The translations under genes were made by a program, and so were the position numbers. The notes under the pieces were generated by a model. That model had not been told where the DNA came from, made no database searches, and saw only the letters and a program-made list of their open reading frames with translations. DNA of 64,000 nucleotides, taken from assembly GCF_022965805.1 (NCBI RefSeq), contig NC_133104.1:41274682-41338681 (forward strand). Direction: 5' to 3'. Positions 37,304 to 49,810 of the stretch are shown here, in pieces. The stretch is from Primulina eburnea (taxonomy: Eukaryota > Streptophyta > Magnoliopsida > Lamiales > Gesneriaceae). Numbering within the stretch: position 1 is the first letter of the stretch; each line of letters starts with the position of its first letter.

Positions 37304-37901
37304 TCAATATATATAGAGAATCTCGACAATGGAGCGATTGCAGAGGGGACAACTCCCTCGATTCAGCCACAGCTCCCTCGAACACACTCTGCAAAAAGTG
37401 TGTCCACATGGTATGAAAGCTGCAGCCCTTCTTCCTTCCCATGCACACGCAGCACAACCGATCGCACCCTCCTCCGTCTTCTAATTCATCCTTCCTCCCT
37501 TCGTCGCAGCAGTCCGTTTCCTCCAGCAATCGCATCAGCGACATTCTCGGGGGAGTTCCGGAGTTCGGGCTCTGGACGGATCCTTCGTGGTCTGAGTCTT
37601 GCGCCGCCCGGAAATGACGCTCAGTTGCCAGTGCTTCCGCCAGATTCATACCGGTTACTGCCGTAGACTGGCTGACGCATGGCGAGGCGGGGCTGTTCTC
37701 CGGCGGAGTTTGTGTGGTGGCGTTGTTGGGATCAATTGTTTCTGGGTTTATGAGATCATCCTGATCTTCTTCGTCATCCCTCACGCTCATGGTGGTCGGG
37801 CCGAGGCCCCAGATGACTCCGCCGCAACAGCTCATGCCGTTGAACCCCAGCCGTTCTTTCAGACTCTTCTTCCTTCTCACCGTGCGACCGACTCCCTCCA
37901 T
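37304..37901 (-). CDS. C3HC4 RING protein with one-base frameshift
   Basis: From the ATG at 37901 the minus-strand frame reads MEGVGRTVRRKKSLKERLGF, SCCGGVIWGLGPTTMSVR, an acidic stretch, then RMSLMRLLEETD and CCVCMGRKKG. At that point the RING continues only in the next frame: FIPCGHTFCRVC, ELWLNRGSCPLCNRS and a stop at 37306-37304. An extra base near 37424 (GGC-T-GCAGCT) explains this. Without it the protein would be about 198 residues with a complete C-terminal C3HC4 RING, as in a small plant family of presumed E3 ligases. As written, the frame instead runs on to 37254 without zinc ligands. A plausible 5' UTR intron (donor near 38115, acceptor near 37967) precedes the ATG. It could be a recent pseudogene or an assembly error. 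Confidence 0.78.
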
Positions 37902-38119
37902 CCTCTCTCTGAACAGCTCCAGTATTGTTCTCGCTCCCCACTGTATCTCTATCCTCGCCTGCAACCCAAATCCCAACATTTCAATTCTTTCACCCATTGA
38001 TAATTCAAGTAGAAAAACGAATACACAGCAAAATAATACAACGATATCTGTTCTTTCTTCTGTCAGTGAGAAATTAAATGCATAAAGACGAAGGTGGTAA
38101 AATCGAGATATTACCTACA

Positions 38120-39837
38120 GAGTGAGAGAGATTAATCAAAGCATCAAAATCACGTGAATAGCATCAAGATTTCAGCTTTCAAGAAGAGTAAGACGTGACC
38201 GCCATTAACGCAACCACCACCACCTCTGCGATACAATAACAGGCAAGACCAAGAAAACGATCAAACCGATAACGTGTGAGGATAATATAATGATCGTGGT
38301 CCAAAGAAATCGGGTTTTTTCCTAGCGATCCGAAAAGTCAATAAATGAACCGTTAATCTGATATCATAGACAGCTCCGTCAGAGTTTTTAATTGTAGATT
38401 TGGTCGAAGAAGTTACAGACAAAAGACAAAGTAGAAGAACAATTGGAGGAAGGTGTAAAAAAGAGAACAAAGCGTAGGCCTTCTTTTGTCCCGACTAAGC
38501 ATCTAAGTTCCATCTCTTTTACTTGTTTTTATCCTCAAAAGTTGAATCCCTTCATTTCTTTTTATTTTTTTCCGAGTACAAATGGAGGATGGGAGATGGT
38601 GTTAGCCAAATTGGAACGGCAAAAGATTAGTGGAATATATGAGTTTTTGATCAATAAGATTTCTCTTATCAATATCTTTTTCTCCAAATTTGTCACACAC
38701 AATGTATCCAACATGATATATTTGACTAATTTAATTCGCAAATTATTGGGATAGCCGAAAAATTTATCCCTAAATGATAAGGTAAAAACTTGATAGAGAC
38801 GGTCTCACGAGTCGTATTTGTGAGAGAGATCTTTTATTTGGGTCATCCATGATTATGATCCGTGAGACATGCGACTCAATATATATTATGAGTGAGTGGT
38901 GGGGCTTTTTCCATTGAAGTAATGGCACTTGTAATATTTCTCGCAAATGCCGGCGGCCTAACTAAATTCAAAATAATTTAGGCAGGTGTATCCAATTGGA
39001 CTCAGCATCGCTCCCCACGTGGCATTGCCTTTGACTTCAGTGCACGTAAATGTTTATCGTTTTTGTTCTATCAATATATACTAAACAAAGAGGGTTTGCT
39101 CGTGGAAGACCGTAGAATTCTAGCTCTGGCTTTGTGCTCTAACTCTTTGGTTTTTGTTCGTCGATCAACAAATATAGTAGTTCATGTTTCAGCTAGACTC
39201 TCTGACAGGTCGAGAACACCCCATCATACTTTACATTTCTTTTATTTTTTTAAGTAATTGTAACTAATTTTATATTTTTTTCGACGGAATTAACGGAGAA
39301 ATTGGATTGAGAAAACTTTTGAAATGTTTGGGACTAAATCAGCTCGTTAAATTCTTTTATGAATAAATCAGGAACAATCCCCAAACAATTGGGACTGAAC
39401 CGACCCAAACTGTCCAAATAAATATGATGCTTAATCTTTTTCATATCAGATGTTAAGTTAATATTTTTTTTTTTTAAATACAAATTTCAATTCAAGCTTG
39501 TAGAAAATTCTTTTAAAAGGAAAACTAAATTTATTAATTAGATAAATCGGCAATAGCTACAACCATCGATTAGAATGAACACGAATAATCAACCGAAGGC
39601 TAAACTGAAAGGGCGACAAGGCGAAATGAGCTACATTGCTTGCACTCTCACGCATAAGAATTAATTACTAATAAATCTTCTAGTTTGAAGGTGGTCCAGA
39701 ACGTCTGAGACAATTAAGCTTGTAGAATTATTCCAACACGTACCAAACTACTAGAAGTATCCTTGTGGTCAACATAAAAAAGAAGTGGAACCACGCTTCA
39801 AGTTGATTAAGCTTATTTTATCAATTATATTTTATTA
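38120..39837. other. Intergenic
   Basis: The first 200 bases probably include the 5' exon and promoter of the RING gene on the minus strand. At 38,790-38,875 is a 182-bp repeat with a large internal deletion. The remainder is AT-rich, with no gene seen. Confidence 0.5.
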
Positions 39838-40196
39838 GAGTGAGTCTCGTTTGAGACTGTCTCATGGATCTTAATCTATGAGACGGATCAACCCTATCGA
39901 TATTCATAATAAAAAAATAATATTCTCAGCATAAGAGTGAGTCTCATGTGAGACCGTCTCACGGATCTTAATATGTGAGACGGGTCAATCCTAGCGATAT
40001 TCACAATAAAAAATAATACTCATAGCATTAAAATTAATAATTTTTCATGGATTACTCAAATAATAAATCCGTCTTACAAATACGACTCGTATGTTCATCT
40101 CACACAAGTTTTTGTCTTAGCCATAAAAAGTAATATTTTTTTATGAATGACCAAAATAAGAGACATGTCTCATAAAGTCTTACACAAATTTTTGTC
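39838..40196 (+). mobile_element. 182-bp repeat split by a second copy (outer element)
   Basis: The outer copy begins GAGTGAGTCTCGTTTGAGAC at 39838 and breaks at 39934 in the middle of the family core. It resumes at 40117 (TTAGCCATAAAAAGTAATA) and ends ACACAAATTTTTGTC. The two halves together make one family-length element. Confidence 0.8.
39935..40116 (+). mobile_element. 182-bp dispersed repeat nested in another copy
   Basis: A complete 182-bp copy from GAGTGAGTCTCATGTGAGAC to CACAAGTTTTTGTC. It sits at the outer copy's core word, giving TCAGCATAA before and TTAGCCATAA after, which is a 9-bp duplication of TTAGCATAA with one change on each side. Confidence 0.82.
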
Positions 40197-40527
40197 ATTT
40201 TATTGTTAATAATTTTTTTTCCTAAATTGGTTTTATAATGGTCGCCCCATGATTGGAGGAGGATTATAAATGTAATAAACAATCAAATGAAAGGTAACCA
40301 CGAAGTGATGCCATAATATAAGTTCCCACAATAAATATATATTAAGGGTATTTGCGTGCATTTCTAGAAATTATATTAAAATATAAAAATCATAGTTTTT
40401 TTTAATTATATTGGAGGTGATATGATAATTTAAAATTTTTAAAATATAAATAAAGATGAAATTGTTGTTAAGATGAAAGGTGTTTTAGACGAAAATAAAA
40501 TTAATTATTACATGTTCTCGTATTATA

Positions 40528-40837
40528 TCTATTCTATATTATAATAGTTGAGAGAATTAGAACAACTGTTTGAGGAGGACAATAATTTTTTTTTTACCTT
40601 TATCTTCAACACCAAATTTTTTTTTTCTTTTTCTATCATAATATTATTACATTTTTTTTATTGAAATCAAGTTCAATAAAAAATACATTTTTGTCTATGA
40701 CAAAAATGTGTACGAACACGCTAATTATAATATTTATATCAAATTACAAATGTCCAATATTCATTCTATAAATAATTAAATAATATTTCAAATATTTAAT
40801 ATTATATTTGATACAATGTATGTACTTCGATCGCTAG
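40528..40837 (+). mobile_element. Weak Helitron candidate
   Basis: The 5' side reads TATA|TCTATTCTATATTATAATAGTTGAG, similar to the start at 24650, and the 3' side ends CGCTAG|T. The only 3' hairpin is a short ATAC-AAT-GTAT, so support is weak. Confidence 0.3.
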
Positions 40838-41082
40838 TAATACTTGTTGCGTTGAACAAATGACACGTTAAAAATTAAAAAGATATGAATAACCACTTCG
40901 AGTTCGCAAATTTATTAAACAAAGGCTTTATACTAATTGGGCTTCTTCACTTAGTCTGCTGTGTTACATTGGGCACTTTTGTTGGACGCCTTCCACTTAT
41001 ACTACTCGTTAGACAATCTTAATCCCAATCCACTTTAGGTATTTTTATATTTGTATTTTATATCCAAAAAAATAGTTGGTAA

Positions 41083-41252
41083 AAATTTGTGTTAGACGAT
41101 TTCACAGGATCGTATTTTGTGAGACGAATATCTTATTTGGATCATCCATGAAAAAATATTACTTTTTTATGCTAAGAATATTATTTTTTATTGTGAACAT
41201 CGGTAGGATTGATGCGTATCACACATAAAGATTCGTGAGACCGACTCACAAG
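41083..41252 (-). repeat. 182-bp dispersed repeat, diverged
   Basis: AAAAATTTGTGTTAGACG, TGTGAGACGAATATCTTATT, the CATCCATGAAAAAATATTAC core and TTCGTGAGACCGACTCAC are present. Confidence 0.7.
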
Positions 41253-41637
41253 ACCTATTCAAAATAATAATAGTTTTTGTGTATATTTGTATTAACATTG
41301 CTGTGTAAATTGATATATTTTATTTAATTTTTAAAATAATATAAATAAATGCTAAATATCCCCATTTTCAATTATTTCAACGAGGGATTTTTTTAATTAT
41401 TTGTGTGAAAACTTTAGTTTCTCTATATATAATATGTGTGATTTTTTTTTTAATGTAAAAATAAAGATTTAAATGTATGTAAAAATTTAATTAATTAAAA
41501 TTTCAATACAAATAGATGCAACGTCAGCCAAGTTCACTAACCCTCTTTGCAAGAAAGAGAATCGCATAAAGATTTATTGATCATCTTTGCAAATCTGAAA
41601 CAGAGGAAAGCAAGGTTTGCCTCGAGAATCCATCGAC

Positions 41638-44457
41638 ATGTCTTCTTCGCGTGACAAGAAACCCTCTAGTAGCCGGGCCGGTGGTATCCGAACCCTTTCC
41701 GATTTGAACCGCTCCTCCGCGCATGATTCCGACAGCGATTCCGATGCACCCCAGGAGTTTTACACTGGCGGTGAAAAGAGGTCGCTTTTAGATTGCCCAA
41801 TTGAACACAAAAACCTAGACTAATGTTACTTGATAGCGTATGATATGATTTCTTTGTTGATTTCATTCTAAAATTGGTTTTTATTTGAATTTGAACCGGA
41901 TTAGATTGGGTAGGGCACTTTCGACAATTCGATCTTTGTATGTTATAATTGCTTCTGAATTCATGAATTGATCTGATATCAAAATCTCGATTTAGTACGA
42001 CTTTCATGTAATTAGACTTTTTTGCGAGTTAGGGTTGTGGGTGATGATGGGCAAGAGACGTAGTTTTGATATAGCTTCGGGTGGCAATATGCTTCCTTGT
42101 TTTCTCCGTTTTGGGTCTTTTTGGGTTTTTGTACTGCTGCATTACTGATGGGCCTACTATGTTATCAGTGCAAAACACAGGCTTCGAAGTTAATGTTTAT
42201 ATTTCTATGCTGTCCGCTTAGGTAGTTTGGAGTGGAGAGAACTATTCATTTTCTCTGGCACTCGATATGTGGTCGTTGTGCATATTTGTTTTCCCTTCTA
42301 TTGTATTTGGGAGTTTTTGGGATGAATATTTTGAAATGATCAGTTAACAGTGAAGAGAGGAATTATAAGGACAACTCGACTGTCTTGATGATATTTCCCA
42401 TAACTATCCCCTTGAATTTTCTGTTTGCCTTGCAAGGTGGCCATTTTGTTTGAATTTTCTGTTTTTCCAACATTTACTTGTTTTCACTTTTCTAGCATAG
42501 CTTGATGGTTTTTCTGTTCTCTAGATTTTTTTTTTCTTCTGATGTCTAATGTGTGATTAATCATCTGACTTGATTATCATTTTACTTTCAGTGGTATGCT
42601 TGTCCAAGGTCCGTCAAAAGGCCATGATGTGGACTCAATATTTGACCAAGCTAGGCAATTGGGTGGAGTGCCAGGATCCTTGGAAAGTCTTCAACCTTCT
42701 TCAAGTTCAAGAAGCTTTACTGGGACAGGAAGATCACTCTCGGGTGAAACTGTTCAGCCTGTGCCTCAGCAGCCTGAGTCAGTCGTTCACAACATTGTTT
42801 TCTGGAGAAATGGTTTCACTGTTGATGATGGCCCTTTGAGGAGGTTGGATGACCCTGAAAATGCTCCTTTTCTGGAGGTAACAAGCAATGTAGATGAAAA
42901 AATGGTTATTGATGCAATAATTAATCAAAAGAGGACACTTTTGAGCTACATTATTTGTTTTGTTTTTGCACGTTTTCAGATTTTGTTCTTACTTTCACTA
43001 AATATAGAATAAGCACCATAATCCACCAAATTCCTGATGTTTATGTTCGAAAGTTGAGGGCCCGTTTATGGTTGTGACGGTGTCAAGTAATATCCTGTTG
43101 CAGAGTATCAGAAAATCTGAGTGCCCCAAAGAGCTGGAACCTGCTGACAGGAGAGCCTCTGTTCATGTTAACCTCATAAGGAGGGAAGAGAACCGCCCTG
43201 TGAGTGCAAACCGACTGATTTTATGTTTTCCATTCGCTCCAGTACTTTTTTGTTTAATTGAAAAGCGCATGAGTTGTTTGTTTTTATTTTTCTTTAAGAA
43301 AGAAAAGATATTATCTTCTTGTCAGTTTAAATATAGGTACAAACAAGAAACAAAAATCGTCAAAGGCCTTCAGATATACTGAAAATTAGAAAAATTATAT
43401 AACCCAAATCACACAATGTTATTGGTTAGCTTTCATCTAGAAAAGGCATGCAATTTCAAAGCCTACCGACCCTCTTCATTTTTGAATGCTATGTTGCAAA
43501 TCATTGAAGCCCTATCATTTTTGAGTATGCAAATGCTTATACTTTTCAAGTTTTTATATATTTACTTATTCTATCTTATATGAAAGCTTCTTCAGAATCG
43601 AAACTTTTTCCTGATTCTGTTACATTTTTTCTTGGTTTATTACGTTTAAAAAAACTCCATGTCTACTACTACAGAAAACTCCATGTTCGAACCTTTGTGG
43701 TCTATCTGAACATGAATGGGTGTGCATTTCCGACGACTCCTACACTTAAGTTGCATTGTATGCTGTTTCCCCACCCTAAATGCAAATGCATCCGTTCTTC
43801 AGAAAGCTAATTTTTTTAGGTGGATTTGGGACAGTTAAGAAGTGGATTTATAAAGTCAAGGAAGTAAAAAAAATGTGAAGTCAAAGTAAAGAACCCAATT
43901 CAAGCAAAAGGCACTTTTGTTTTTTCCTCTGCTCATACCTTTGTGCTTCATCTCAAACTTGTAGTGTTTCCTGACTTTGAAACATGTTAGATTCAAATCT
44001 TTGTGATTGTGTGTGACAATGTGCGTGTAGAACTCATTGAAGAAAAGTTTTATAACATTTCTGTAAGTACTTGCAGGAAATAGAGGCACCTCGTGTTCCA
44101 TTTCAAGGTGTTGGAAGAACTCTAGGTAGTAGCTCTGAAACTGAACCCGTTCCTGAGACAACTGGACTTGCTACCCTCCGTGGTGCTCCATCCCCTTCAC
44201 CGGGACTTGTGGTGGATAGATCTCAACCATCCACTGCAATTCAACTTAGGCTTGCTGATGGAACCCGTATGGTTGCTCACTTCAATCACCACCACACAAT
44301 AGCTGATATCCGATCCTTCATTGATGCGTCTAGGACCGGAGGATCCAGAACCTATCAGTTGCAGAGTGTTGGATTTCCTCCGAAAATCCTCAGTGATCAC
44401 TCCCAGACGATTGAACAAGCTGGATTGTTGAATTCAGTTGTTATTCAGAAATTCTGA
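41638..44457 (+). CDS. PUX4: UBX-domain CDC48 cofactor, PUX4-type (p47 family)
   Basis: Four exons (41638-41780, 42592-42877, 43104-43199, 44077-44457) join in phase and give 301 residues, close to Arabidopsis PUX4. The N-terminus reads [18 protein letters not shown], then [18 protein letters not shown]. The SEP domain is at about 112-175 ([48 protein letters not shown]). The UBX domain is at about 226-300 ([38 protein letters not shown]). These proteins bind the AAA-ATPase CDC48/p97 and adapt it to substrates or membranes. The ATG at 41638 is chosen because it matches the family start. The three clade members PUX3, PUX4 and PUX5 are similar, so the number is a best guess. The 5' exon and intron 1 are unremarkable. 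Confidence 0.93.
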
Positions 44458-46031
44458 TTAGCTAACTAAATTCAATTGTGCCTCATTCATCTGAAAGCCA
44501 AACGTAATCTGAAAGATACTTTTAAAGATACTGTTTAAATTAAGGTCGGGACTTCAAGTTGCGGCAGGGTGTGACACTGTTTCTGGATTTGCATTTGTGC
44601 TCATAATCCTGCCATTTTTCTGGAACATGTGTTCTTGGTTGTCTGTGTACAATATATATTTCCATCTAAGGATCTGGTGAAAGTCAGTTAACGACGACTA
44701 TTTTATGATGTTATTGCGACAAATTTATATATTGCTTTCCCTTCATTGATCGAAGATTCATGTTGTTGGTCGAAAGTGTAATGATTTTGTAAAGGGCTTG
44801 ATACGCTCCTACGTTTGCAGGCTATTTTGAAGGAACGCGGGTATATCAAATTCTAAAAATAATAAAATTTGAGTTTGAATAGCTCCTCCCACGCATCACA
44901 ACCAGTCACAGTGATAGCTTCCTTCCATGCGAAGATTTTTAAATAGTATTTTACTTTTATCTCTACATGAACTGATGCAAATGTAAAATAAAATAATCTT
45001 TCATCCTTTGTTTTTTGGGGCTTATATTGTTAAATTTTACTTTTAATTCTTCAGAAGATCAAATCATGTAACCCTAAGAACAATGATCCATAGCATAGCG
45101 ATTAGCGAGGCATCTAATATCGGTAATAGTTCTTCTCCACTCAAATGGGATTAAATTAGAGGGAAAAAAGATGGCATGTCGGCCAAAAGAGATACTCTCA
45201 ATTTGCAGCATCCTTCCTTCAAGATATTTTTTTTATATAAAAAACCTGTGGAGTCTCGATGGACAAGGGTCCCCCCAATTTATACCAATCATCCACCAAA
45301 GAATATTGCTTATATCGAGAGAGAAACCAAACACCACCTTGCAAGCTAGTGGAGTTTTGTCTTTTACGAGTCTTGTCATGCAAAAAGCATACAATAGACC
45401 GATGGCCCTTTTGTTGCATAATCCATAAGCTACATATTGCAAATGGCAAAATCATTGCCAAGACGTAATGGAACGATTACCAACTACTTTTCGGGCATTT
45501 TAGATTAGTTTACTCATTTAGTTCCAATATTTTCTTGAGTATCAATGAAAATTCATTGTTCCTAGACAGTTCTATGAATTTTTTTTAAAAAAATTCATTG
45601 ATCCTAAAACCTAACAGGCATGAATTTTGTTTACTTCCGATTGTTACATGACTTTAACTAATTAATTTTTGTTCAACTAAAAGGTATTAGGACAATCAGA
45701 AGGTTATGCTATTTTTCAATAAAATGTGAAACATTGATCACCAGGACTGTGCCACCAACCATGGTGAGTGTGTTATTTCTCCAGTAAAACATTGCCTAAA
45801 CTAATTGTTTTGTACTTTGGAAGAATATCTGTTTGCTGCGCTATATCACCGACAATATAGTCTCCATATGTATATATTTGAAATATACAACAGTTTGTAA
45901 AAGAGAACAGAAATAATAAAAGAACGATTTTAATGGGATAATCACATAATCAATAACAGATGTCTGTAATAATTAAACCACATGAAGCTTTATTTTTACT
46001 GTCATACTCATTCAAATAAGTGTCCAAAGTG

Positions 46032-46078
<47 letters not shown>

Positions 46079-48330
46079 CCAGTATGTATATTTTATGTTT
46101 GTTTCCACCCACTGAGCATCATCCTATAGAAAGGGGTTTCTCTTTCTCGTATTCTTGATAAAAGTGTAGATTTTCTTAGTTTAACTCAAAAGGTTGCTAC
46201 TTAATTCGGATCGGTCCTAATTGTGGCTTCATTTGGAGAAAAAAAAAAGTAAAGTACTAAAACAAATAATTCATGATTATGTTAACTTATTGAAGTCAAA
46301 AGGTTGGGAATCATCCGTGTATAGAAATTTATAATATATTGAAACAGACAAAACATCTTATTAAATCTTTTCAAAATTTGATTAATAGTTTGATGACTAC
46401 TAGCTCTTTTTTGTGTAAATGAAGAAATATTGATGATAATGCCAAATCACAATAAATAATTAATTTAATGTTTATCAAAATCTATAATAGAATGCAATTG
46501 ATTGATTTTTTTTAGCTATATTTTATAAATTTTAATAACATAAATTTTGATTTTTAACATGTTAATTAATTAGATTAGATTAAGCCAACATTAGCCAACT
46601 AACAATTACATGCAAAATTTACTCTTGGTTGTGACATGCATCTATCGGCATTGTTTTAAGTTAATTTCTTTTCTTTTCTCATTTTCTTTGCTGTAATAGT
46701 GGCGCAGAGGCAAACTTGTGATGGACGTGACACAAAGCAAAATACAAACTTACAACAAAAACTTTATTGGAATAAACCCTAGCTAGCTACATAACTAGCT
46801 AGCTTTCCCTATATCTGATTAAGTACAAAATAATATAATATATCCCTATTTATCTATTTTTTTAACAAATGTGAATGTACTTATATAACAAGCAGCTGTA
46901 ACTTATACCCTTTTTAACTCATTTTTATAAAATAACAATAATAAAAAAATATATATATATATATATATATATATTGATGAATTTAGGTGACATATATCAA
47001 TCTAACCTTTAAAAAATCCTCTTTTTCTTAATTACAACGCCAGCAAAATCTACGTACTAATGAAGCTGAGCCCTGAATGCTAAGTCTGCCTAAACTTTGA
47101 GTCTACACCTGTTCAAGTTAGTAACGCAATTGATTCGATCAAGAACTGACATATATAAGCATTATTCTGAGTTTAATTTCTTGTCAAATTTCGTTTAATT
47201 TGGATTTATAACTTGAAAAGAAATCAAGAAATCTATATGTACCTGCGTTTTTAAAAAAAAACCAAATTACATTTAAATATTGAAATATTTTTCAAACCCT
47301 TTAAAAAATAACTATAGCTCTTTCATATAATAAGAAGAAATAAATAAATAAATAAATATATATATATATATATATATTTATATTAGCTATTAACGTATAT
47401 ATATTTATTTAATATGCAATCATATATTTTCAGCAGAAACAAAAATGTTCATATGTAGCTAGCTGTTGACGCACAGAAGGAGAAGGCCGAAAAGAGATTC
47501 GTCGAGTCGGTGTCATAAGTTTAAAATTAAATGGAGAGAGGTTGGAGACAAGCTAAGGAGACGGTTGCCCCACAGCCAAAAACTCTCAGTTTTTTAGAGT
47601 ATATATGCTGTCATGTTTTTTCATCATTTCTCACAGAAAATGTATTTGCTTCTTTCAACTTTTTATTACTTTATTTACAAGCACAGCAATCTCCCAAGTA
47701 TGGGAGGAAGAATATTTATCTATTTACAAAAATAATTTAATTTTGTACCTGATGGAAAGTTTGAAATGTAATTAAAATTCACTGTATAAGTAAGTAAATC
47801 GGTGTAACTTTTAAAATAATTCTCGTCCATAAAATTACCAGTGTTCATGTCTTCCTCTACACATATTGAGTGTTTTTACGGTTGTTTTTTTATATATTAG
47901 AATTTGTGATTATATTGTTATAATTTTAATTATTATTTGGATAATGATTATACAATTATATTAAATATATAATTTGTATGAGATGATGAGTGAAATTTTT
48001 TAATTTTTGAAAGGGAATATTTTGAATTTTTAAACGTAGATATTAAATGAAAATATACCAGTTTTTCTAAATATATAGACATATTTTTGTAAAAATCAAT
48101 TAGTGTCGCAAAATACAGCAAATTATATTAGTACAAATAAGAGTCTGTAGCTTAATATTGAGATATAGATAGATATTATAGCTCAAAGTTGAGGGCTTGA
48201 TTTTGTAAAGAACAAAACAAGGCAATGGTAATTTCCCACTCTGCTAAAAGACTAGATCGTTAAACGAAATATTAAATAACAAAAACCCGTGTTTGGATAT
48301 AAAAATGGGATGAATTTAGATAATGAATTT

Positions 48331-48486
48331 GAGTAGGTCTCTTGTGAGACGATCTCACGAATCTTTATCTGTGAGACGAGTCAATCTTACCGATATTCAC
48401 AATAAAAAATAATATTCTTAATATAAAAAGTAATATTTTTTCATGGATGATACAAATAAAAGATCCGTCTCATAAAATACGACTCG
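48331..48486 (+). repeat. 182-bp dispersed repeat broken by (TA)n
   Basis: Starts GAGTAGGTCTCTTGTGAGAC and keeps the core up to CATAAAATACGACTCGTG, where an expanded TA array takes over. Confidence 0.75.
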
Positions 48487-48488
48487 TG

Positions 48489-48494
<6 letters not shown>

Positions 48495-48573
<79 letters not shown>
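48495..48573. repeat. Long (TA)n microsatellite
   Basis: About 39 perfect TA units, the longest such tract in the window. It abuts the truncated 182-bp repeat. Confidence 0.9.
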
Positions 48574-48577
<4 letters not shown>

Positions 48578-49387
48578 CAAAAAGATAATCTCATTCATTA
48601 ATGGCCCATAGTAATAATAATTTCCATATTTATATATAGACTTGAACCGTTTAAAGCTAACATATGGATTCGAATAATGTAATTTTCCATTGAAATATGA
48701 TGCTGTCATATTGTCTAATGATTTGGGATATATGCAGAAAGTGAAGCAAAGATTAACCTAATTTTCAAATTGATAGATTGCATAACTTAATTTATTTCAA
48801 GTTATTATACATAAATGCCTTTTCACTAAATTTTTCCATCATTAGAGTTCACATTAATTATCCTGAAATCCATTGATTGAATAAGATATCTATATTCAAA
48901 CTCAAGTTTAAGACCATATTTGATAAATACTAATTTAATTGAAATTTAATTAATATGGCAACTCGTGGTGCTTCCATAGAGCAACTTTGGGCTGTCGTAT
49001 GCATGCCATCAGCCTATATAATAGAGGTTGTCCTAGTTTTCAAAGACACAAAAAATCAACTCATCTCCTCTCACTAACAATTATCTGTCTTGATCCTCTG
49101 AACATATACCGGAGAAAAAATCTATTTTAAGAAAACATAGTTATTACATTCCTCGCTCGATTTGGTTTAATATTTGTTGTTGTTATACACATACGATATT
49201 TATATTTCTAATAACACACTATTTTTGTTTGGTGGTCGTCTACACCTACACGATATTATTTTTGTTTACTGCTCCATAAGTGTTGTATTCATATATTTCG
49301 GATTTTAGTTATTTGGCTAACAATTATCAAGGTCACTCGTTAAGGATTTTAACAGCTTTCTGTATATTATTACTCAATCTTGGGGGG

Positions 49388-49810
49388 TGATATCCCTATA
49401 ACAGCCCGGGTCATGATGACCCGGGATATTAAACGAATATCCCAAATCAGGGTCAATCTGTAGGATGAATTATTCAAAAGCCGGGTATGTGGATGCCCGT
49501 GACATCTTCTCCCCAGGCTACCAGAAGCCCGAGCACTCATACAAGCTCCCGGATGATTTCTACCTGGGCTACCTCGAAAATAACACTACACTCAACTGCA
49601 TTAGTATGCGTTATCTTATGCTTCATTACTTATGATTTCTCTCTTATAAATAACATGTATATATTTCATTTGAGAGATTCTGAACTTTTGAAGATTCATG
49701 AATTCACTCACATATACAACTTTTCTTCTTCATCTTTTACCTGCTGATTAAGCATCGAAATGGCCACGCCCGACACCCCTCCGACTCCCATTCACGAGTT
49801 CGTTTTTTTG
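49388..49810 (+). repeat. Probable LTR-retrotransposon remnant
   Basis: It contains a 10-bp-armed palindrome around 49,405-49,425 built on CCCGGGTCAT, then repeated CCCGGG and CCCGTG words. A later block, AAGCATCGAAATGGCCACGC then ACACCCCTCCG, resembles the end of plant Gypsy-type LTRs as I remember them. No second LTR, polymerase gene or target duplication was found. Confidence 0.4.

Larger units (their letters stand above)
44458..49387. other. Gene-free interval between PUX4 and STM region
   Basis: PUX4 3' UTR to about 44,800, then AT-rich DNA. Contents seen: (TA)n at 46,038-46,071, 46,949-46,974 and 48,495-48,573; a (TAAA)n-like run near 47,340; and a 182-bp repeat at 48,331-48,486. Open frames here (for example 45171-45428 and 47531-47740) have no recognisable motif. 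Confidence 0.5.

Noticed and set aside
45171..45461. Overlapping frames on both strands of 69-85 codons
   Set aside because: No recognisable motif, no splice-supported extension; treated as chance.
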